This document shows positions 7,146-12,901 of a stretch of DNA of 18,695 nt, piece by piece. How positions within the stretch are numbered: position 1 is the stretch's first letter; each line of letters starts with the position of its first letter. Under the pieces are notes generated by a model. That model was given only the letters and a program-made list of their open reading frames with translations. It was not told the DNA's origin and did no database searches. Both the position numbers and the translations under genes were made by a program. This stretch comes from Limnohabitans sp. GTDB lineage: Bacteria > Pseudomonadota > Gammaproteobacteria > Burkholderiales > Burkholderiaceae_C. Where the stretch lies: contig JANQXJ010000073.1 of assembly GCA_030729445.1 (NCBI GenBank), forward strand, positions 13,609 to 32,303, read 5' to 3'.

Positions 7146-7157
7146 ATTTGTGCAAAT
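7146..7157. promoter_or_regulatory. Dyad ATTTG-TG-CAAAT between usp and the isomerase gene
   Basis: A perfect 5-bp inverted repeat with a 2-base centre, 60 bp upstream of the usp start and in the 171-bp divergent region. Same core as 5198-5209. Possible operator; the binding protein is unknown. Confidence 0.3.
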
Positions 7158-7193
7158 GTATTCTACGGACAAGATGGTCCGCGCTACTTGGTG

Positions 7194-7222
7194 TTGACCC
7201 TATGGACTTTGGCGCAAACAAT
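7194..7222 (+). promoter_or_regulatory. Candidate sigma-70 promoter for the isomerase-like gene
   Basis: TTGACC (7194-7199) and AACAAT (7217-7222) are separated by 17 bases. Matches are 5 of 6 and 4 of 6. The expected start is near 7229, giving a leader of about 30 nt to ATG 7258. Confidence 0.4.
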
Positions 7223-7257
7223 CCACCAAATGGCGAGCAAAGCAGGGGCATTACTTC

Positions 7258-7896
7258 ATGAAAACCATTCACTTTTATCTCGATTTCATCTCACCTTACG
7301 CATGGCTCGGTTTTGATGCCTTGCCCCGGGCGTTGGAAGGCATCAGCCACCGCGTGGTGCACAAGCCAGTGCTGTTTGCGGCCATGCTCAAGCACCATGG
7401 CCAGCTGGGCCCGGCAGAAATCCCCAGCAAGCGCGACTGGACGTATCGGCAGGCGCTGTGGCTGGCCCGCCAGCAGGGCACGCCTTTGCAGTTACCGGCC
7501 ATGCACCCGTTTAACCCGCTGGGCTTGTTGCGTTTGGCGACGGCGTGTGACGCCGACGGCACGCCCAGCCGTTACGTGTGCGAAAAAATATTCCGCCATG
7601 TCTGGTGCCATGGGCAGGACGCTGCCGACCCCGAGCGCCTAGCGGCTTTGACGGCGGAGCTGGCCCCAGCCCTTGACCCCAGCAGCGCTCCAGTGAAGCA
7701 AGCTTTGCAAACGCACGCCCAAGAGGCGATGGATCTGGGGGTATTTGGTGTACCCAGTTGGGTGGTGGATGGCCGCATTTTTTGGGGGCAAGATGCGCTG
7801 CCCATGCTGCGGGCTTACTTGTTGGGCGATACCTGGTTTGACGGGCCTGATTGGCAAGCCCCGGCATTGTGTGGGGTGGGTGTCAGGCGCTCATGA
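7258..7896 (+). CDS. 2-hydroxychromene-2-carboxylate isomerase-like protein (DsbA/GST-kappa fold)
   Basis: This 212-residue protein has the family start FYLDFISPYAWLG (6-18), where Ser12 takes the place of the thioredoxin CxxC and would activate glutathione, and the C-terminal GVFGVPSWVVDG (161-172) with the cis-Pro loop (Val165-Pro166), followed by FWGQD (175-179). The family isomerises 2-hydroxychromene-2-carboxylate in naphthalene breakdown, but most chromosomal members have unknown substrates. No aromatic-degradation genes are nearby, so only the family name is safe. The start has a weak AGGGG upstream and a fair promoter at 7194-7222. It is convergent with the orphan DUF4212 gene (22-base gap). 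The last ~15 residues lack similarity to the family as I know it. Confidence 0.85.
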   Translation: MKTIHFYLDFISPYAWLGFDALPRALEGISHRVVHKPVLFAAMLKHHGQLGPAEIPSKRDWTYRQALWLARQQGTPLQLPAMHPFNPLGLLRLATACDADGTPSRYVCEKIFRHVWCHGQDAADPERLAALTAELAPALDPSSAPVKQALQTHAQEAMDLGVFGVPSWVVDGRIFWGQDALPMLRAYLLGDTWFDGPDWQAPALCGVGVRRS

Positions 7897-7918
7897 TCCG
7901 AGTTGTTTTGTGACCCGT

Positions 7919-8170
7919 TCAACCGTCGGATGGCAGGGTGTTGCCTGCAGCAATTTCTTGTGCTTCCCAGCGGTTCATGAGCCACGCATAAATCACGACG
8001 ATGCAGATGAACAGCAAGATGGAGCCTTGCGCAGCCATCCAAAAATACAAAGGCCATCCCCAAACCATCATGGCAAGATCACGCGCAAAAAAACTGGGGC
8101 CGAAGCTGATCAATAACCACGCCAGCAAAAGCACTGAAGTCAAAATGCGTTTTTTATGAACAAAAGCCAT
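7919..8170 (-). CDS. Orphan DUF4212-like sodium:solute symporter small subunit
   Basis: This 83-residue protein has two membrane helices (about residues 9-26 and 44-64) and the DUF4212 hallmark GWPLYFWMAAQGSI...YAWLMNR. It aligns well with the second copy at 10229-10489 (PL-FW-A-QGSI--FI-----YA--M). The family partners large SSS-type transporters; here no large subunit is adjacent. ATG 8170 starts 14 bases after the GMC oxidoreductase stop on the same strand; ATG 8215 in frame would add 15 residues and overlap that gene. Neither has a clear Shine-Dalgarno, so coupling to the GMC gene is likely. It may serve a transporter encoded elsewhere, perhaps for the GMC substrate. Confidence 0.75.
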   Translation of the reverse strand: MAFVHKKRILTSVLLLAWLLISFGPSFFARDLAMMVWGWPLYFWMAAQGSILLFICIVVIYAWLMNRWEAQEIAAGNTLPSDG

Positions 8171-8184
8171 GGTGACTGTCTGCG

Positions 8185-9900
8185 TTAATTCTTGACGAAA
8201 GATTCGCCAATCCACTGAGCCGCTTTCTCGGCAATCATGAGTGTCGGGCTGTTGGTGTTGCCGCTGGTGATGGTGGGCATGACCCCGGCATCGACCACAC
8301 GCAAACCCGCGATGCCGCGGACCTGCAAATGCCCATTGACCACCGCCATCGGGTCATCGTCGCGCCCCATGCGGGTGGTGCCCACTGGGTGGAAGATGGT
8401 ACTGGCAATGTCACCGGCCAGTTTGGCCAGATCTTCATCACTTTGGTACTGCACGCCCGGTTTGAATTCTTCGGGCTGGAAAGGCTTCATGGCGTCTTGC
8501 GACATGATGCGGCGCGTCACGCGCAAACTGTCGGCGGCCACTTTGCGGTCTTCGGCAGTGGACAAGTAGTTGGGTGCAATGGCAGGTGCATCCTCAAAAC
8601 GTGCACTGGTGATGTTCACCGTGCCCCGACTGGTGGGGTTGAGGTTGCACACACTGGCGGTGATGGCCGGGAAGCTGTGCAGCGGCTCGCCAAAAGCATC
8701 CAGACTCAAAGGCTGAACGTGGTATTGGATGTTGGCGTGAGGCTGCGCCGGATCGCTCTTGGTGAAGGCACCCAGCTGGCTGGGTGCCATGCTCATGGGG
8801 CCTGTGCGTTTCAAGGCATACTCCAGCCCGATCATGGCCTTGCCCCACAGGCTGTTGGCCAAGGTGTTCAGGGTTTTGGCGCCTTTGACTTTGTAGACCG
8901 AGCGGATTTGCAAGTGGTCTTGCAGGTTGGCCCCGACGCCGGGCAGGTCGTGTTTCACTTCAACGCCAGCACCTTGCAATACAGCGGAAGGCCCGATGCC
9001 CGAGAGCTGCAGAATTTGTGCAGACCCGATGCTGCCCGCGCTCAAAATGACTTCTTGTGTGGCCTTGACGCTGACCATCTCCCGCCCTGTCCAGACTTGG
9101 GCGCCTGTGCAACGCTTTTGGCCATTGGCCTGGGGCTCAATCAAGAGCTGGCTCACCTGGGATGAGTTCCACAACACAAAGTTGGGGCGCGAAGTGCAGG
9201 TGGGGCGCAAAAACGCTTTGGCCGTGTTCCAGCGCCAACCATTGCGCTGGTTCACATCGAAGTAAGACACGCCCTCGTTGTTGCCCCGGTTGAAGTCGTC
9301 GGTGGCGGGAATGCCCGCTTGCTGGGCAGCTTGCGAAAACGCGTCCAGCACGTCCCAGCGCAGCCGCTGTTTTTCAATGCGCCATTCGCCCCCGGAGTTG
9401 CGCTCAAGCAAGCTCTGCAGGTAGGCGCCTTTGGGCAAGTCTGTGGTGGCCAGCAGATCTGACTTGTCCCCTTTGGCCCCATGAAATTCGTTGGCGCCCT
9501 TGTAATGGTCTTCGTGAAGCTTGAAGTAAGGCAAGCTTTGGTCCCAGCGCCACGCATCGTTGCCTGTGATTTGCGCCCACTGGTCGTAGTCACGCGACTG
9601 GCCGCGCATGTAGATCATGCCGTTGATGCTGGAGCAGCCACCCAAAACCTTGCCACGGGGGTAACGCAAGCTGCGCCCATTCAGGCCTTCGGTGGCTTCC
9701 GTTTGGTAAAGCCAGTCGGTACGCGGGTTGCCGATGCAGTAAAGGTAGCCAACAGGAATGTGGATCCAGTGGTAATTGTCTTTTTGACCGGCCTCGATCA
9801 ACAGCACACGTTTGCTGGCATCGGCACTCAGGCGGTTGGCCAGCAGGCATCCAGCCGTGCCGCCGCCAACGATGATGTAGTCATAGGTGTTGTCGTTCAT
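8185..9900 (-). CDS. GMC-family flavin oxidoreductase (choline dehydrogenase-like)
   Basis: This 571-residue FAD enzyme oxidises alcohols. The FAD loop is at residues 9-17 (IIVGGGTAG), GMC signature 1 at 81-100 (PRGKVLGGCSSINGMIYMRG), and signature 2 is the SAGSIGSAQILQLSGIG stretch. The C-terminal catalytic pair is His504 (in FHPVGTTRMG) and the Asn of SGNTNSPT (Asn550). Length and motifs resemble BetA, but no betaine aldehyde dehydrogenase or BetI gene is near, so the substrate is open: a long-chain, polyethylene-glycol-type or other alcohol is equally possible. ATG 9900 begins just before the FAD motif; an in-frame TTG at 9921 is less likely. There is no signal peptide, so it is cytoplasmic or membrane-associated. 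It probably forms an operon with the orphan DUF4212 gene. Confidence 0.92.
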   Translation of the reverse strand: MNDNTYDYIIVGGGTAGCLLANRLSADASKRVLLIEAGQKDNYHWIHIPVGYLYCIGNPRTDWLYQTEATEGLNGRSLRYPRGKVLGGCSSINGMIYMRGQSRDYDQWAQITGNDAWRWDQSLPYFKLHEDHYKGANEFHGAKGDKSDLLATTDLPKGAYLQSLLERNSGGEWRIEKQRLRWDVLDAFSQAAQQAGIPATDDFNRGNNEGVSYFDVNQRNGWRWNTAKAFLRPTCTSRPNFVLWNSSQVSQLLIEPQANGQKRCTGAQVWTGREMVSVKATQEVILSAGSIGSAQILQLSGIGPSAVLQGAGVEVKHDLPGVGANLQDHLQIRSVYKVKGAKTLNTLANSLWGKAMIGLEYALKRTGPMSMAPSQLGAFTKSDPAQPHANIQYHVQPLSLDAFGEPLHSFPAITASVCNLNPTSRGTVNITSARFEDAPAIAPNYLSTAEDRKVAADSLRVTRRIMSQDAMKPFQPEEFKPGVQYQSDEDLAKLAGDIASTIFHPVGTTRMGRDDDPMAVVNGHLQVRGIAGLRVVDAGVMPTITSGNTNSPTLMIAEKAAQWIGESFVKN

Positions 9901-10228
9901 GGGTATTTCTATGAGCTGCAAGTTTCCACGCCATGGTGATGAGTGGAGGTACTTTAATGGATTAAGTCTCAGGCGTCCTCATGCCGCTGCCAAGCGATGT
10001 TCTGTTGCCCAGGGCCATTTGTGCGGAAGAAAAGTGTCCAATCTAGGGAAAACACTTAGGAATGTTTTACTTGATTTGAGGACTTGGGGTCTTCTTAGCA
10101 ATGCTTGTGTAAGGAAGCGTCGACACAGTCCCCCCTGTGAAGTCTCGCACTGAGAATTTAGAGACTAGCAAAACGTGGCGGTTGAACCCGCCGAAATCAC
10201 ATAAGCATCACAACAGGAGATGACTTTC
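9901..10228. promoter_or_regulatory. Divergent control region between GMC and symporter genes
   Basis: No gene is seen in these 328 bases, which are more AT-rich than their flanks. Dyads present: TTAAT-GG-ATTAA (9954-9965), AAGTGT-N14-ACACTT (10032-10057), CACAG-N6-CTGTG (10124-10139) and a GGCGG/CCGCC hairpin with a 6-base loop (10177-10192) that would sit in the symporter leader. TGGGGTCTTCTTAGC near 10085-10099 has the GG-N10-GC spacing of sigma-54 but matches poorly. No confident sigma-70 promoter was picked. Confidence 0.5.
10124..10139. promoter_or_regulatory. Dyad CACAG-N6-CTGTG upstream of the symporter operon
   Basis: A perfect 5-bp inverted repeat around TCCCCC, about 90 bp upstream of the symporter small subunit. 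Possible regulator site; identity unknown. Confidence 0.25.
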
Positions 10229-10489
10229 ATGACAACTGATAGCAACGCAAAGGCCTACTGGTCGGCGACGCTGGGCTTGCTGACCAAGGTTTTGGTCATC
10301 TGGTTCCTGTGTTCGTATGGCGCAGGCATCTTGTTCGCACCCGCACTCAACAGCATCCAACTCGGCGGTTACCCCCTGGGTTTCTGGTTTGCTCAACAAG
10401 GCTCGATTTACATCTTTATCGCTTTGATCTTCTGGTACGCCAAGAAGATGGGCGAGATCGATCGTCAATTCGGCATGCAAGAAGACTAA
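10229..10489 (+). CDS. Sodium:solute symporter small subunit (DUF4212)
   Basis: This 86-residue membrane protein has two helices (about residues 15-35 and 48-70) and the family core GGYPLGFWFAQQGSIYIFIALIFWYAKKM. Members pair with VC_2705-type SSS transporters, as YjcH pairs with ActP in Escherichia coli. An upstream ATG at 10220 is in frame, but AGGAG at 10215-10219 sits nine bases before ATG 10229 and directly abuts 10220, so 10229 is the true start. The large subunit begins 13 bases after the stop with its own AAGGAAG. Probably transcribed from the region 9901-10228. Confidence 0.92.
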   Translation: MTTDSNAKAYWSATLGLLTKVLVIWFLCSYGAGILFAPALNSIQLGGYPLGFWFAQQGSIYIFIALIFWYAKKMGEIDRQFGMQED

Positions 10490-10502
10490 AAGGAAGACCA
10501 AC

Positions 10503-12308
10503 ATGGAACTCCAAACCACCATTTATCTGTTCGTGGGTTTGAGCTTTGCGCTCTACCTCGGCATCGCCTTCTGGGCACGCGCGGGCAGCACGTCCGAGTT
10601 TTACGTTGCTGGCGGCGGTGTTCACCCCGTGACCAACGGTATGGCCACGGCCGCTGACTGGATGTCGGCTGCTTCGTTCATCTCCATGGCCGGTCTGATC
10701 TCCAACATGGGCTACGGCGGCGCCGTGTTCTTGATGGGCTGGACCGGCGGTTACGTGTTGCTGGCCATGTTGCTGGCTCCGTACCTGCGCAAGTTCGGCA
10801 AGTTCACCGTGCCCGAGTTCATTGGCGACCGCTTCTACTCGAAGACCGCCCGTAACATCGCCGTGCTGTGCTTGTTGGTCGCTTCGCTGACCTACATCAT
10901 TGGCCAAATGACCGGCGTGGGCGTGACCTTCGCTCGTTTCTTGGGCGTGACCAGCGAGCAAGGCATCTACATTGGCATGGCCATTGTGTTTGCTTACGCG
11001 GTGTTCGGCGGCATGAAGGGCATCACCTACACCCAAGTGGCTCAGTACTGCGTGCTGATCTCGGCTTACTTGGTGCCTGCCTTCTTCATCTCCTTGAACC
11101 TGACCGGCAACCCTTTCCCTCAGTTGGGTTTGGGCTCTGACTTCATCGGCACCGACGTGTCCTTGTTGTCCAAGCTCGACCAAGTGGTGACCGATCTGGG
11201 CTTCAACCAGTACACCACCACGGCCGCAGGCTCCAAGCTGAACATGTTCGTGTACACCGTGTCCTTGATGATCGGTACCGCGGGTCTGCCCCACGTGATC
11301 GTTCGCTTCTTCACCGTGCCCAAGGTCGCTGATGCCCGCGCATCCGCTGGCTGGGCTTTGGTTTTCATCGCTTTGCTGTACACCACGGCTCCTGCGGTGG
11401 GCGCCATGGCCAAGTTCAACCTGCACGCCACTGTGAACACAGCCGCTGTGACCGGTGGTGACTTGTACGCTGCTGACGCCAGCTTGAAGTACGAAGCCCG
11501 TCCTGACTGGATGAAGCGCTGGGAAAAAACCGGTCTGCTGAAGTTTGAAGACAAGAACGGCGACGGCCGCATCCAGTACTACAACTCTGCCACCAAGAAC
11601 GAAGCCGTGAAAGCCAAGGCCGACGCCGCTGGCTGGAAGGGCAACGAGTTGAGCGTGAACGCCGACATCATCGTGTTGGCCAACCCCGAAATCGCCTTGC
11701 TGCCCAACTGGGTGATCGCTTTGGTGGCCGCCGGTGGTTTGGCTGCTGCGCTGTCGACTGCTGCGGGCTTGCTCTTGGCCATCTCGTCGGCCGTGTCGCA
11801 CGACCTGATCAAGGGTGCTATCAACCCCAACATCAGCGAAAAAGGCGAACTCATGGCCGGTAAGATCGCCATGGCTGCTGCCATTTTCGTGGCGGGCTGG
11901 TTGGGTCTGAACCCACCTGGCTTTGCGGCCGGTACCGTGGCCTTGGCCTTCGGTATTGCAGCTTCCACCATCTTCCCTGCGTTGATGATGGGTATTTTCA
12001 GCAAGACCATCTCCGACAAAGGCGCCAGCGCCGGTATGTTGGCTGGTTTGGCTGTGACGCTGTTCTATGTGTTCGCACACAAAGGCATCTTCTTCATCAA
12101 GGGCACCGCCTACCTGGATCTGATCGGTGGCGCCAACGCGTTCTTCACCATCACCCCCGAAGCCTTTGGCACCGTGGGCGCGATCGTGAACTTCGCTGTC
12201 GCTTACTTGGTCAGCAAGATGTCGGCACCTGTGCCACAGCACATCCAGGAATTGGTGGAGTCGGTTCGCGTGCCCAAGGGTGCGGGTTCTGCCGCTGCTG
12301 GTCACTGA
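10503..12308 (+). CDS. Sodium:solute symporter large subunit, VC_2705 type (acetate-permease-like)
   Basis: This 601-residue SSS-family inner-membrane transporter imports small carboxylates (acetate, propionate or similar) with sodium. SSS hallmarks are near the N-terminus (SEFYVAGGGVHPVTNGMATAADWMSAASF split around residues 31-59) and GTAGLPHVIVRFFTVP (about 258-273), plus some 12 helices. A long loop at about residues 310-400, characteristic of the DUF4212-partnered branch, contains DKNGDGRI (350-357), a calcium-binding EF-hand-like start. Codon choice is strongly biased (ttg/ctg, aag, cgt/cgc, ggc/ggt), fitting high expression. It follows its small subunit by 13 bases and ends at a strong terminator. 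Related symporter loci in proteobacteria are next to exonuclease and CBS-nucleotidyltransferase genes, as here. The substrate is inferred from the family. Confidence 0.92.
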   Translation: MELQTTIYLFVGLSFALYLGIAFWARAGSTSEFYVAGGGVHPVTNGMATAADWMSAASFISMAGLISNMGYGGAVFLMGWTGGYVLLAMLLAPYLRKFGKFTVPEFIGDRFYSKTARNIAVLCLLVASLTYIIGQMTGVGVTFARFLGVTSEQGIYIGMAIVFAYAVFGGMKGITYTQVAQYCVLISAYLVPAFFISLNLTGNPFPQLGLGSDFIGTDVSLLSKLDQVVTDLGFNQYTTTAAGSKLNMFVYTVSLMIGTAGLPHVIVRFFTVPKVADARASAGWALVFIALLYTTAPAVGAMAKFNLHATVNTAAVTGGDLYAADASLKYEARPDWMKRWEKTGLLKFEDKNGDGRIQYYNSATKNEAVKAKADAAGWKGNELSVNADIIVLANPEIALLPNWVIALVAAGGLAAALSTAAGLLLAISSAVSHDLIKGAINPNISEKGELMAGKIAMAAAIFVAGWLGLNPPGFAAGTVALAFGIAASTIFPALMMGIFSKTISDKGASAGMLAGLAVTLFYVFAHKGIFFIKGTAYLDLIGGANAFFTITPEAFGTVGAIVNFAVAYLVSKMSAPVPQHIQELVESVRVPKGAGSAAAGH

Positions 12309-12355
12309 GATCACGCTTCACTCAGTGCGGTAAAAGCCGCATTGATCTGAAATGC

Positions 12356-12389
12356 AAAAGCCCCGTCAGGCAGCTGACGGGGCTTTTTT
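12356..12389 (+). terminator. Strong intrinsic terminator of the symporter operon
   Basis: AAAAGCCCCGTCAG and CTGACGGGGCTTTT pair perfectly over 14 bp around a GCAG loop, followed by further T (six T in all). It begins about 48 bases after the symporter stop. The symmetric A/T flanks make it usable from either strand. Confidence 0.93.
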
Positions 12390-12393
12390 GATG

Positions 12394-12410
12394 AGTGACA
12401 ATACGTCACT
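12394..12410. promoter_or_regulatory. Dyad AGTGAC-N5-GTCACT just after the terminator
   Basis: A perfect 6-bp inverted repeat with AATAC between the arms. It lies four bases after the terminator T-run and just before the Shine-Dalgarno of the next gene. It may be an operator or an RNA hairpin near the ribosome site. Confidence 0.35.
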
Positions 12411-12426
12411 AAACGAGGGAAATGCC

Positions 12427-12858
12427 ATGGAAGTGTTGATTCAAGTGCCGATTTTTGATTGGTTCTTTTTACTGGCCCTGTTCCCAATCTCCTTTTTTTG
12501 GGTCAGGCGCTCGTATCGAATTTTGATCAAGCGTGATTTTTCAGAGGTGGCCCTTAAAAAAGGCATGCCACCCACGAACGCCGAGCACTATGCACCCTAC
12601 GAGTTTGTGATCAACTTTGTGCCTGCCATTGTGTTGATTGGCGTGCTGGTGTCTTCGTTGTTGCCTCTGTTGTGGATGTTGGGGGATGTGAACTGGGACC
12701 TGGATGGCTTGATCTTGAGCCGCGACGACAGGCTCATGTTCGCGGGTGTGACGATCTGGCTCAAGGTGTTTGGCTCATTTGCCCTGAGCCGTCAGGCCCA
12801 TGGACTGGGGCCAAAGACCAAAACCCCCAAGGGTGGACCTGCAAAGTCCAAAGGCTGA
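12427..12858 (+). CDS. Small membrane protein of unknown function
   Basis: This 143-residue protein has hydrophobic segments at about residues 8-26, 60-84 and possibly 103-119, and a basic Lys/Gly/Pro-rich tail (128-143). I do not recognise the family. The frame is open from 12352, but that stretch includes the terminator stem; ATG 12427 is preceded by GAGGGAA at the right distance. It lies 43 bases before the sensor-exonuclease gene on the same strand, so the two may share a transcript starting after the terminator. Position suggests a role with the symporter or sensor protein; this is inference. Composition and codon use are less biased than the symporter's. Confidence 0.75.
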   Translation: MEVLIQVPIFDWFFLLALFPISFFWVRRSYRILIKRDFSEVALKKGMPPTNAEHYAPYEFVINFVPAIVLIGVLVSSLLPLLWMLGDVNWDLDGLILSRDDRLMFAGVTIWLKVFGSFALSRQAHGLGPKTKTPKGGPAKSKG

Positions 12859-12901
12859 TGCCAATCCACGGGGTGCCCCAATCAGTCGATGGTGCTTCGG
12901 C

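Noticed and set aside
8185..9900. Naming the GMC enzyme betA (choline dehydrogenase)
   Set aside because: Motifs fit the whole GMC family, and no betB, betI or choline transporter gene lies nearby; the substrate cannot be read from sequence alone.
10084..10099. Sigma-54 promoter before the symporter operon
   Set aside because: GG-N10-GC spacing is met, but the flanking bases match the TGGCAC/TTGC consensus poorly and no enhancer-binding regulator gene is near.
10416..12314. 632-codon open frame on the - strand
   Set aside because: It is the reverse complement of the highly codon-biased symporter gene, which has clear family motifs; the antisense product is His/Gln/Gly-rich with no recognisable domain.
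12352..12426. Earlier starts (12352, 12391) for the small membrane protein
   Set aside because: They would place the coding start inside or directly at the end of the terminator with no ribosome site; 12427 has GAGGGAA and begins just before the first helix.
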